From: Mangrovimicrobium sediminis
Lineage (GTDB): Bacteria > Pseudomonadota > Gammaproteobacteria > Pseudomonadales > Halieaceae
Direction of reading: 5' to 3'
Length of the DNA: 64,000 nucleotides
Assembly (NCBI RefSeq): GCF_004745945.1
Contig: NZ_SRLE01000002.1
Span: 62,001-126,000 of the forward strand
Every line of letters starts with the position of its first letter. The stretch's first letter is position 1. Made by a program: the position numbers and the translations under genes. Of the stretch, positions 17,198 through 25,615 are shown piece by piece. The notes under the pieces are model-generated. The model was not told the origin of the DNA, ran no database searches, and was given only the letters and a program-made list of their open reading frames with translations.

Positions 17198-18358
17198 TCA
17201 TGGCTGTTTTTTCCCGGGTTCCAGCAGCGGACCCAGTGCGTTGTGCAGGTGCTGGTGAAAGCGCGGCCAGCTGTACTTTTCCGCATGGCTGCGACATGCG
17301 ACGGCCTGGCCGGCAGGTTGTTCCTCGAGTTGTTGCAGGACCCTCCGGGTGAATTCGGCGTAGTCACCCGGTGGGACCAGCTGTCCGCTGTCTTCGCTGA
17401 TGGCGTCGGCCACACCGCCGCAGTGGAAGGCGATGGTCGGCGTGCCGCAGGCCGCAGCCTCGATCGCGACCATACCGAAACCTTCGACGTCGCCGGGGAT
17501 CTCCAGCAGCGGAAAGACCTGCAGATCTGCCGCCGCGAAGGCAGCCAGCAAATCCGCATCGCTGACCTGGCCGAGGAATCTCACCTTGTTCTCCAGGGAC
17601 AGCGAAGCCACGCGCTCCAGTACCCGGCCCATCTCGCCCTGTTGGTTCAGGCTGTCCCCGGGGTTATCGCCAACCACCACCAGTCCGGCTTCGGGCTTTT
17701 CAGCAAGGATTGTAGCGAGACAGTTTTCGATGAACCGGGATAAACCCTTGCGTCGCGTGATGCGCCCTGCGAACAGGAGTATCTGTCGGAACGGGATGTC
17801 GTAGCGTGCGCAGAAGTCTTCCCGAGAAGCAACCTGAGAGAGGTCAGGGATACTGGTGCCAGGATTGACGACGCTCACCTGTTTCTCCGCCACGCCCCGT
17901 TCGCAGGCCAGCGCCATGGTGTTGTGGCTGTTGGCGATGACCAGGTCGGCGCCGCGCAGGCAGGGGGTGAACAGGGTTTGGTATGCGAGGTTGTCCACCA
18001 CGATGTCCAGGCCGTGGACGAAAACCGCCGTCGGTACACCGAAGCGCAACTGCAATGCGCGCAGGGAGGGCGCTGCCAGTCCGCTGCCACCGATAACCAG
18101 GTCGAAACGGCGCCGGCTGCAGGCGCGCCAGGCGGCGAGCGTGCCCCGGGTGACGAAGCCGCCGAGCGAGGCGGGTACTTCGACGACCTCGCAACCCGCC
18201 GGCGCCCAGACGCTGCAGCCGCGTGGCCCGACGATGCTCAACTGCGCCCACTCGGCGAGCCCCTGCGCGGTGTGCTGCATGAGCCTTTCCATACCGCCGG
18301 TCAGCGGCGGGAAGTTGCGGGTGACCAGCAGCAGTTGCGGTTTGTCTGGGTTCGGCAT
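17198..18358 (-). CDS. Family 4 glycosyltransferase
   Basis: A retaining GT-B glycosyltransferase of 386 residues. The N-terminal domain starts with LLVTRNFPPLTGGMERLM, the Gly-Gly of GT4 enzymes that contacts the donor phosphate. The C-terminal Rossmann domain has LLFAGRITRRKGLSRFIE, VVVGDNPGD, and the donor-binding block PGDVEGFGMVAIEAAACGTP, whose first Glu in EGFGMVAIEAA corresponds to the Glu-x7-Glu motif. It lies 10 bases after the methyltransferase gene and 16 before the glycerophosphotransferase gene, so these three should be translated from one message. The sugar transferred is unknown. Confidence 0.91.
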   Translation of the reverse strand: MPNPDKPQLLLVTRNFPPLTGGMERLMQHTAQGLAEWAQLSIVGPRGCSVWAPAGCEVVEVPASLGGFVTRGTLAAWRACSRRRFDLVIGGSGLAAPSLRALQLRFGVPTAVFVHGLDIVVDNLAYQTLFTPCLRGADLVIANSHNTMALACERGVAEKQVSVVNPGTSIPDLSQVASREDFCARYDIPFRQILLFAGRITRRKGLSRFIENCLATILAEKPEAGLVVVGDNPGDSLNQQGEMGRVLERVASLSLENKVRFLGQVSDADLLAAFAAADLQVFPLLEIPGDVEGFGMVAIEAAACGTPTIAFHCGGVADAISEDSGQLVPPGDYAEFTRRVLQQLEEQPAGQAVACRSHAEKYSWPRFHQHLHNALGPLLEPGKKQP

Positions 18359-18368
18359 GGCCCCGTCT

Positions 18369-19124
18369 TCAGGCCGCGGGTTTGCGCAACAGCCAGATGT
18401 GCGGGGTGGCCCACTTGCAGTAGCGGGCCACGGTGCTGGCCAGTCGCCACTTCAGGCTGCCCGGGCGCAACATGTATTCCACGCCGAACTTCTCCGGTTC
18501 GCTGATCACCCGCGGTGAATAATCGTGCAACTCGAAGCCGGCACACAGCCGGCGCAGCCCGGTATAGCTCAGGTGTTTCTCGTGGTAGTACCGGCCTTTG
18601 CCCGCCGCGCGCATGTACAGGTGGGCGAGCGGTCGCGGCAACAGGGAGAGCAGCGGCAGGCGGTAGTGGGGCTCCATCAGCATGACGCGATTGTTGCCGG
18701 AGAAGTAGCAGAATCCACCGGGCCGCAGCACGCGGAAGATCTCCGCGAAGAGGACGGCGGCATCGGGCACGTGTTCGTAGACGTGGGAGCAGACCACCAC
18801 GTCCACGCTGTTGTCGCCGCGCTCGAGTTGCATGGCATCGCCCACCGCGAAGTGCAGGTTGGGTTTGTCGAAGCGCTCCCGGGCGAACGCCATCGCCGGT
18901 TCATCGATGTCGATGCCGAAGACTTCACCGAAGTGGTCCGCCAGGTAATTGTCGATGATGCCGCTGGAACTGCCGACGTCGAGTAGCGTGAGGGAGCTGA
19001 GGTCTTCCGTCTGCAGGAAATCCCGGCACACGCGGACGATGGTCTCCGCCTTGCGGCTGCGGCCATCGCTGTCGAAAACCGAGGGCCGGATCTCCGAATA
19101 GTTGAACTGGTATTCGCGCTGCAT
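18369..19124 (-). CDS. Class I SAM-dependent methyltransferase
   Basis: The 251-residue protein has the Methyltransf_11 fold: motif I LTLLDVGSSSGIIDNYLA with the SAM-binding acidic and glycine residues, then FGIDIDEPAMAFA, VGDAMQLE, and VDVVVCSHVYEHVPDA followed by RVLRPGGF. It starts at 19124, 10 bases after dxs, and is followed after 10 bases by the GT4 gene. In polysaccharide clusters such enzymes often cap the non-reducing end or methylate a sugar hydroxyl. A small-molecule or quinone role is possible but less likely given the operon partners downstream. Confidence 0.85.
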   Translation of the reverse strand: MQREYQFNYSEIRPSVFDSDGRSRKAETIVRVCRDFLQTEDLSSLTLLDVGSSSGIIDNYLADHFGEVFGIDIDEPAMAFARERFDKPNLHFAVGDAMQLERGDNSVDVVVCSHVYEHVPDAAVLFAEIFRVLRPGGFCYFSGNNRVMLMEPHYRLPLLSLLPRPLAHLYMRAAGKGRYYHEKHLSYTGLRRLCAGFELHDYSPRVISEPEKFGVEYMLRPGSLKWRLASTVARYCKWATPHIWLLRKPAA

Positions 19125-19134
19125 CGCCCGGCGT

Positions 19135-21093
19135 TCAGGGTGTCTGCAGGCCGGGATTGGCGGCCGTTCGCCGCTCGGGAAACTCAGCTGCCGCCGTCAG
19201 GGGCTGGCCGTCGGAGCAGCGCTGCGCGATGGCGTCGGTGATGCCCGCCGCATCCAGCCCTGCCTCCTGCAGCAGCAGGGAATGCGCCCCGTGCTGGATA
19301 AAGCTGTCCGGCAGCCCGAGGTTAAGCACCGCGACATCCACACCGTGTGCAGCCAGCAGTTCGTTGACTGCGCTGCCGGCACCACCGGCCACCGCGTTCT
19401 CCTCCACGGTCACGATCAGGCGGTGAGTCTCGGCGGCCGCCAGCACCGCGTCCTCGTCCAGCGGCTTGACCCAGCGCATGTCCAGCAAGGTGGCACCATG
19501 CGCCTCCGCGGCTTCGCGCGCGGCCGCCAGAAGGGTACCGAAATTCAGGATGGCCACGGCGCTACCTCGGCGCAGTGTCACCGCGCGACCGATCTCCACC
19601 GCCGCCATGGTTTCCTCGATGGTTGCCCCGGGGCCCTGCCCGCGCGGGTAGCGCACCGCCGCGGGGCCGGGGTGCTGGAACGCGGTATACAGCAGCTGCC
19701 GACACTCGTTCTCGTCCGAGGGCGCGCCGATTACCAGGTTGGGTATGCAGCGCAGGTAGCTGAGGTCGAAGGCGCCGTGGTGAGTGGGGCCGTCCTCGCC
19801 CACCAGGCCGGCGCGGTCGATGCCGAAGGTCACGTCCAGGTTCTGCAGCGCCACGTCGTGGATCAGCTGGTCGTAGCCGCGCTGCAGGAAGGTCGAGTAG
19901 ATGGCCACCACCGGCTTCAGGCCATCGCAGGCCATGCCCGCGGCCAGGGTTACCGCGTGCTGCTCGGCGATGGCGACGTCGTAGTAGCGCTCCGGGTACT
20001 GGGCGGCGAACTCGACCATGCCCGAGCCCTCGCACATGGCCGGGGTGATGCCCACCAGCCGGTCATCCTGCGCCGCCATATCGCACAGCCACTGGCCGAA
20101 CACCGCCTGGTATTTGGGGCCGCGAGGGCGCGCCGCAACCGTGGGCTGCGGCTGCTTGGGCTTGGCCTCGATCTTGTTGATGGCGTGGTAGCCCACCGGG
20201 TCTTCCTCGGCGGGCAGGTAGCCCTTGCCCTTCACCGTGCGGATGTGCAGGAACTGCGGGCCGTCGAGTTCCATCATGTTGTTCAGGGTGCGCACCAGCT
20301 GCGGCAGGTCGTGGCCGTCCAGCGGGCCGATGTAGTGGAAGCCCAGCTCCTCGAACAGGGTCCCCGGGGCCACCATGCCCTTCATGTGCTCCTCGGTGCG
20401 CTTGGCCCACTCCCAGAGGAAGCTGAACTTCTCGAGGAAGCGCTTGGAGCGCTCGCGCATGCCGAGGTAGGTCTTGGTCGCCCAGATCTTGGCGAAGTAG
20501 GTGGCCAGGCCGCCGGTGTTGTGGCCGATGGACATCTGGTTGTCGTTGAGGACCACCAGCATGTTGGGGCGCTCGTGGCCGGCGTGGGCCAGCGCCTCGA
20601 ACGCCATGCCGCCGGTGATGGCGCCGTCGCCGATCACCGCCACCACCTTGCGCTCGATGCCCTGCTGGCGCGCCGCCAGCGCCATGCCCATGGCGGCGGA
20701 GATACTGGTGGAGGAGTGGCCGACGCCGAAGGTGTCGTACTCGCTCTCGCTGCGCTTGGGGAAGCCGGCCAGCCCGCCGGCCTGGCGGATGCTCTGCATC
20801 TGGCGCATGCGCCCGGTGAGGATCTTGTGCGGGTAGGTCTGGTGGCCCACATCCCAGACCAGTCGGTCGTGCGGCGTATCCAGCACGTGGTGCAGGGCGA
20901 CGGTCAGTTCCACCACGCCCAGTCCGGCGCCGAAGTGCCCGCCGGACTGGCCGACGCTGTACAGCAGGTAGCGGCGCAGTTCGTCTGCCAGCTGCTCGAG
21001 TTCGGCGCTGTCGAGGTCCGCGATGGCGGCGCCTTCGTCGATGGCCTGGAGCAGCGGGGTGGGCGGTGGCGCGACTGGTATTTCGGAGATCAT
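19135..21093 (-). CDS. dxs: 1-deoxy-D-xylulose-5-phosphate synthase
   Basis: DXS joins pyruvate and glyceraldehyde-3-phosphate using thiamine diphosphate, the entry step of the MEP isoprenoid pathway. The 652-residue length is close to the usual 620-640. The TPP site appears as [16 protein letters not shown], the early histidine as [15 protein letters not shown], and the transketolase-like second domain as [18 protein letters not shown]. Its usual partners xseB-ispA are 16 kb away on the same strand. Here it is preceded after 36 bases by a degenerate SGNH gene and followed by a methyltransferase, a GT4 and a glycerophosphotransferase at 10-16 base spacing, so it is probably co-transcribed with glycan genes. 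Confidence 0.97.
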   Translation of the reverse strand: MISEIPVAPPPTPLLQAIDEGAAIADLDSAELEQLADELRRYLLYSVGQSGGHFGAGLGVVELTVALHHVLDTPHDRLVWDVGHQTYPHKILTGRMRQMQSIRQAGGLAGFPKRSESEYDTFGVGHSSTSISAAMGMALAARQQGIERKVVAVIGDGAITGGMAFEALAHAGHERPNMLVVLNDNQMSIGHNTGGLATYFAKIWATKTYLGMRERSKRFLEKFSFLWEWAKRTEEHMKGMVAPGTLFEELGFHYIGPLDGHDLPQLVRTLNNMMELDGPQFLHIRTVKGKGYLPAEEDPVGYHAINKIEAKPKQPQPTVAARPRGPKYQAVFGQWLCDMAAQDDRLVGITPAMCEGSGMVEFAAQYPERYYDVAIAEQHAVTLAAGMACDGLKPVVAIYSTFLQRGYDQLIHDVALQNLDVTFGIDRAGLVGEDGPTHHGAFDLSYLRCIPNLVIGAPSDENECRQLLYTAFQHPGPAAVRYPRGQGPGATIEETMAAVEIGRAVTLRRGSAVAILNFGTLLAAAREAAEAHGATLLDMRWVKPLDEDAVLAAAETHRLIVTVEENAVAGGAGSAVNELLAAHGVDVAVLNLGLPDSFIQHGAHSLLLQEAGLDAAGITDAIAQRCSDGQPLTAAAEFPERRTAANPGLQTP

Positions 21094-21129
21094 GGGCGGA
21101 TTCTAACCCATAAACCCCCCTGCCGTGGC

Positions 21130-21867
21130 CTAGGTTTCGGCGTTTCCAGCTATCGGCTCCTCCGCCTCCAGCGCCGATTTCAGCAACAGGGACAGGCGCA
21201 GGTAGCCGTGCTCGTTGAGGTTCAGGCCGTCGAAGCGGAAATAGGCCGGGTCGGGGTTGCCCTCGGCGTCACAGAGCAGGGCGTTGGCGTCGAGGATCTC
21301 CACCCGCGCGTCCCCTCGCGCCCATTCCTGCAGCAGGCGCGTGGAGGCCTCCACGCGCTCGCGATCGCCGGGGTGCAGCGGAGTCTTCAGCGGCGAGATG
21401 ACATAGATGCGCCGGGTCCGGGCGAAGCCCGCGTCCAGGGCCACCAGGTCGCGCACGGCGCCCGCCAGCTGTGCGGCGTCCTTGTTGTCGCGCAGGTGGA
21501 AGTCGCTGTCGCCGGGCATCACCACCAGGGTATCCGGCCGGTAGTAGGCGACAAGGCGCTCATAGTGGTGGGCGATATCGTCGATGGTGGCGTTGCCGAG
21601 GCCGCGCATGAGCACCGGGCGCGGCGCCAGCAGCGGTTCCAGGCCGCGCCACAGGGTCACGCGGTGGCCGCCCACCACTTCGATGGGGCGCTCGGGCAGC
21701 GTGGTGCTCTGGTCCTCGCGCACATAGGCCGCCATATGCGGGGCCCAGGCCTCGGGCGAGGCATCCAGCGTGGCGGTGGTATCCCTGGCTACCAGGTAGG
21801 TCAGGTGCACGACGGGCGCCAGCAGGAGTACCAGGCAGATGGCGCGCAATACTCTCCAAGGGATCAT
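21130..21867 (-). CDS. SGNH/GDSL-fold protein with replaced catalytic residues
   Basis: This 245-residue protein has an N-terminal membrane anchor or signal (VLRAICLVLLLAPVVHLTYLV) and then the order of SGNH hydrolase blocks, with every catalytic residue changed. Block I, normally Gly-Asp-Ser, reads VVGGHRVTLW. Block III, normally Gly-x-Asn-Asp, reads VVMPGDSDFHL. Block V, normally Asp-Gly-Leu-His, reads FDGLNLNEHGY. The block II glycine is kept in VLMRGLGNATIDD. The start at 21867 follows a GGAAG sequence and is preferred to an upstream ATG at 21987. It sits 36 bases before dxs. It may be a non-catalytic glycan- or lipid-binding protein; an alternative active site cannot be excluded. Confidence 0.72.
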   Translation of the reverse strand: MIPWRVLRAICLVLLLAPVVHLTYLVARDTTATLDASPEAWAPHMAAYVREDQSTTLPERPIEVVGGHRVTLWRGLEPLLAPRPVLMRGLGNATIDDIAHHYERLVAYYRPDTLVVMPGDSDFHLRDNKDAAQLAGAVRDLVALDAGFARTRRIYVISPLKTPLHPGDRERVEASTRLLQEWARGDARVEILDANALLCDAEGNPDPAYFRFDGLNLNEHGYLRLSLLLKSALEAEEPIAGNAET

Positions 21868-22001
21868 GTCATCTTCCGTGTATGGCCCAATGGTCGCCCC
21901 TGTCGGGGCGCGCGGCAAGCGCGCATCGCGAGTGTGTGAAGCACCTCGCAGCTTTGCGCTCCGGACATGGGAATCTGCCCCGCGCACTGTAGGATCAGCA
22001 G

Positions 22002-23239
22002 ATGATATACCAGCGGTACATTCCGGCCCACGAGTTGTTCAGTGCGCAGCTCGAACTGCTGATGCAGAACGGGCAACTGCCCACCGTGGCCGCCCACCTG
22101 ATCGGCGTCGCCGCGGCGCTGGCCATGTTCTGGCCATTCCTCGACCCCACCGCGATGCTGCTGTGGGCCGGGGCATTCCTGGCGCTGCTGCTGTTGCGCT
22201 CGCTGCATATGAGTCGCGCGCTGAGCAGCCACGCCTATCGTATAGCGCCGCGCTGGGTGTACGCCTGGCTGGTACTGGGTTCGGCGGCCACCGGCACGAT
22301 CTGGTCGGCGGTGTACATCTACGCCGCGCACCATGTGCCGATCACCATGCAGTACACCTTCCTGCTGCTGATCCTGATGATCACCGCGATATCGGTCGGT
22401 TTCTCGGTGATCCTGCGCGAGTATTTCATCGTCTACCTGTTCACCGCGATCTGGCCGATCGCCTGGTGGAGCCTGGCCAACTACTGGGAGCAGCCCTACA
22501 ACCTGGTGCTGGGGCTGGTGCTGTTGGCCTTCTGCGCCCTGCTGGTGGTGATCTGCGACCGCATGTACCGCTCCTTCCGCAACATGATCTCGCTCAACTG
22601 GGAGCGCGAGGCGATGTCGCGTGAACTGGGCGAACTGACCCACTCCCTGCGCGAGCGCAACCGCCAGCTGCGCGACGCCCGGCAACAGCTGACCTGCCTC
22701 GCCAACATCGACGAGCTCACCGGGCTGGGCAACCGGCGCATGGCCAACAGCGCGCTGAACGACGAGATCAACCGCGCCCGGCGCACCGGCGCCTGCCTGT
22801 CCCTGGTCATGCTCGACGTGGATTGCTTCAAGGCCTACAACGACACCTACGGCCATCCGGCGGGGGACCGGGTGCTGCAACGCCTGGCCGATCTCATGCA
22901 GCGAGCCACCACCCGCGCCGGGGAGCTGGTCGCGCGTTTCGGCGGCGAGGAGTTCATCCTGATCCTGCCCGGCGCCTGCGCGGAGACTGCCCTGCGCACC
23001 GCCGAGCGCCTGCGCCAACTGGTCGAGGAAGAGGCGATCCCGCATGCCGGCTCGCCGCAGTTCGGTGTGATTACCGTCAGCCAGGGCCTGCTCACGCTGG
23101 AGCCGGGTACCGATGCCCAGCCCGGTGAACTGGTTTCGCGCGCCGACCAGGCGCTGTACCGCGCCAAGCAACTCGGGCGCAACCGGGTGGTGGTGGCCGG
23201 GCCGTCGCCCAGCGCGGACATTGGCGCAGCGCCGCCGGG

Positions 23240-23243
<4 letters not shown>
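22002..23243 (+). CDS. Membrane diguanylate cyclase (GGDEF)
   Basis: The protein (413 residues) has about six hydrophobic segments between residues 30 and 190, a coiled-coil linker rich in Arg/Glu at 200-235, and a C-terminal GGDEF domain starting at IDELTGLGNRRM. The active site is RFGGEEFILIL, so it should make cyclic di-GMP from two GTP. The product-inhibition I-site, normally Arg-x-x-Asp five residues before, reads RAGE and is probably non-functional, so feedback would be weak. The stop codon overlaps that of hslR on the other strand in a shared CTAG. It is divergent from the SGNH-dxs-glycan run, a plausible place for second-messenger control of surface polysaccharide. Confidence 0.93.
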
Positions 23244-23637
<394 letters not shown>

Positions 23638-23641
<4 letters not shown>

Positions 23642-24303
23642 GGCTGTGCCGCCTCGGGCATGATTTCGTCGAAGTGGTGAATGCCGGGGAAGCGAGTATC
23701 GATGCGCTTCTGCCGCCGGCTGTCCGGCTGCAGCAGGGTGAGCAGGTGTGCGATGCCGTAGCAACGCGCGGATTCCAGTACTCGCTCGGTGTCGTCGATG
23801 AGCAGGGTGCGCGCCGGGTCGAAGGGGTGCAGTGCCTGTAGGCGGTGCCAGAAATCCTGCTCCTCCTTGGGCGCGCCCAGCTCGTGGGAGACCACCACGC
23901 GGTCGAACCAGCCGGTGATGTCGACATGGCCCATCTTGATGTCCAGGGTCTTGCGGTGGGCGTTGGTCACCATCACCACGTCGCGGCGGGCGTCGCGCAG
24001 GCGCTGCAGGAACTCCAGCACAAACGGCCGCACCGCCACCATGTGGCGCAGTTCGTGGGTGAGGGCGGGGATATCCAGTTGCAGGCGCTCGGACCAGTAG
24101 TCCAGGGAGTACCAGTCCAGTGTGCCCTGCTCGATGCCAAAGGCCTCGTCCAGGCGCGCCGCGGACTCCGCCGGGCTCAGTTGGTGGGTGCGGGCGTAGA
24201 CCTCGGGGATGTGCTCGACCCAGAAGAAGTTGTCGAAGTGCAGGTCCAGCAGGGTGCCGTCCATGTCCAGCAGCACGGTATCTACACTGTCCCAGTCGAT
24301 CAT
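23638..24303 (-). CDS. yrfG: HAD-family GMP/IMP 5'-nucleotidase (YrfG-like)
   Basis: A 221-residue haloacid-dehalogenase phosphatase. Motif I is LLDMDGTLLDLHFDN with the nucleophilic and acid/base aspartates, motif II is VVMVTNAHRKTL, and motif IV is LLIDDTERVLESA. The stretch EVYARTHQLSPAESA is typical of YrfG, which dephosphorylates GMP and IMP. It is followed by hslR with an ATGA overlap, as in E. coli. A minus-strand TATAAT at 24337-24332 lies about 30 bases upstream of the start. Confidence 0.88.
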
Positions 24304-24331
24304 CGGTCCTTCCGTTTACGGGGCTGCGGCG

Positions 24332-24385
24332 ATTATACCCGACGCCGTCCGCGGCCGGGCAGGGCGGCGCAGTTCCCGGTATAAT
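24332..24385. promoter_or_regulatory. Divergent -10 elements for yrfG and cysQ
   Basis: Two perfect TATAAT hexamers lie back to back in the 92-base gap. One is on the minus strand at 24337-24332 (for yrfG-hslR) and one on the plus strand at 24380-24385 (for cysQ). Neither has a good -35 hexamer at 16-18 bases, which is unusual and might mean an activator is needed. The cysQ element would start transcription only a few bases before the ATG at 24396, giving a very short leader. Confidence 0.5.
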
Positions 24386-24395
24386 GCGCCGGCTT

Positions 24396-25259
24396 ATGTC
24401 ACACACCGATTTATCACTACCGGGCCTGGTCGCGCCGCTGCTGGCGGTATGCCGGGAGGCCGCCGCGGCCATCGTCGAGCACTACGACTCGCCGGGGGCC
24501 GATGCGTTTCACGCCAAGGCCGACGACTCCCCGCTGACCCGCGCCGACCTCGCCTCCCACGCCATCCTCAGCCGCGGCCTGCAGGCGCTGGCGCCGGGGG
24601 TGCCGGTACTCTCCGAGGAATCGCGCCCGGAAGACGTCGCCGGTCGCCGCGACTGGCAGCGTTTCTGGCTGGTGGACCCGCTGGACGGCACCAAGGAGTT
24701 CCTCGCCCGCACCGGTGAATTCACCATCAATATTGCCCTGATCGAAGAGCATCGGCCGGTATTCGGCCTGCTCTATGTACCCCTGCGCAGCCACGCCTTT
24801 GTCGGCATTCCCGGTGAACTCGCCCTGCAGTTCACCGGCCCGGACTGTCCGGGACTGCCGCTGGCCACGCGTCCGCTGAGCGCGCAGCACCCGCTGGTGG
24901 TACTGGCCAGCCGGCGCCACCGCGGCGAGCGCCTGACCAGCTGCCTTGCGGGGCTGGCCAGCGCCGGTTGGGAGATCGAGCGCCGCAACAGCGGCAGTGC
25001 GCTCAAGTTCTGCGACCTGGCGGCAGGAGACGGGGACTTCTACCCGCGTTTCGCACCCTGCTCGGAGTGGGACACCGCAGCCGGGCAGGCGCTGCTGGAA
25101 GCGGCCGGGGGCGCGCTGCTGGACCTCGCCGGGCAGCCGCTGCGCTACAACTGCCGCGACAGCCTGCTCAGCCCGCCGTTCCTGGCCATCGCCGACCCCG
25201 GGCACGCCCTGTGGGCCGATGTGCTCGCGGAAATCGCCGCCTCCGGCACGGCGCGCTGA
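24396..25259 (+). CDS. cysQ: 3'(2'),5'-bisphosphate nucleotidase
   Basis: CysQ hydrolyses 3'-phosphoadenosine 5'-phosphate (PAP) to AMP, removing the toxic by-product of PAPS reductases and sulfotransferases. The 287-residue protein belongs to the inositol monophosphatase superfamily. Metal-binding signatures are VLSEES, WLVDPLDGTKEFLARTGEF and CSEWDTAAGQALLEAAGG. The ATG at 24396 is chosen because the upstream extension in frame is antisense to yrfG. The two sulfotransferases in the glycan cluster would generate PAP, so this gene is a functional partner, although the family is also found without sulfotransferases. Confidence 0.94.
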   Translation: MSHTDLSLPGLVAPLLAVCREAAAAIVEHYDSPGADAFHAKADDSPLTRADLASHAILSRGLQALAPGVPVLSEESRPEDVAGRRDWQRFWLVDPLDGTKEFLARTGEFTINIALIEEHRPVFGLLYVPLRSHAFVGIPGELALQFTGPDCPGLPLATRPLSAQHPLVVLASRRHRGERLTSCLAGLASAGWEIERRNSGSALKFCDLAAGDGDFYPRFAPCSEWDTAAGQALLEAAGGALLDLAGQPLRYNCRDSLLSPPFLAIADPGHALWADVLAEIAASGTAR

Positions 25260-25338
25260 ACGGCGCTTGTACCGGCAATCGAATCGGGTATAGAGTGGCA
25301 CTCTTGTCTGACGCTGCACCGGGAAGCACGTTGCGAAC

Positions 25339-25590
25339 ATGAGTGACATCGAAGAGCCTGGCAAGGACGCCGAGTCCGCACAGGAAGCCGCCAACGAGGT
25401 GATGACCCCGGCCATGCGGTTGATGGAACTGCAGGGCAAGCACCGCGCCCTGGACGCCCGGATTCACGAGATGTACGAGTACCCGTACCAGAACCAGATC
25501 CTGCTGCAGCGCCTGAAAAAAGAAAAACTGCGACTCAAGGACGCCATCGAACGCCTCAAGGACGAGATGATTCCCGACCTGAACGCCTGA
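25339..25590 (+). CDS. YdcH/DUF465-family small helical protein
   Basis: An 83-residue, highly charged helical protein. The pattern LMELQGKHRALDARIHEM followed by LLQRLKKEKLRLKDAIERL is the DUF465 signature, here with a longer N-terminus (about 20 acidic residues) than usual. Function is unknown in the family. It starts 79 bases after cysQ and is followed 25 bases later by the MBL-fold gene, so it may be part of a small plus-strand operon. Confidence 0.85.
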   Translation: MSDIEEPGKDAESAQEAANEVMTPAMRLMELQGKHRALDARIHEMYEYPYQNQILLQRLKKEKLRLKDAIERLKDEMIPDLNA

Positions 25591-25615
25591 TCGCATGGCC
25601 GCAAGGAGGTCCCCC

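Noticed and set aside
19102..21939. A 945-codon open frame on the plus strand opposite dxs and the SGNH-like gene
   Set aside because: It is the antisense of well-recognised genes, rich in His, Val, Gln and Gly as expected from high-GC third positions, and has no domain.
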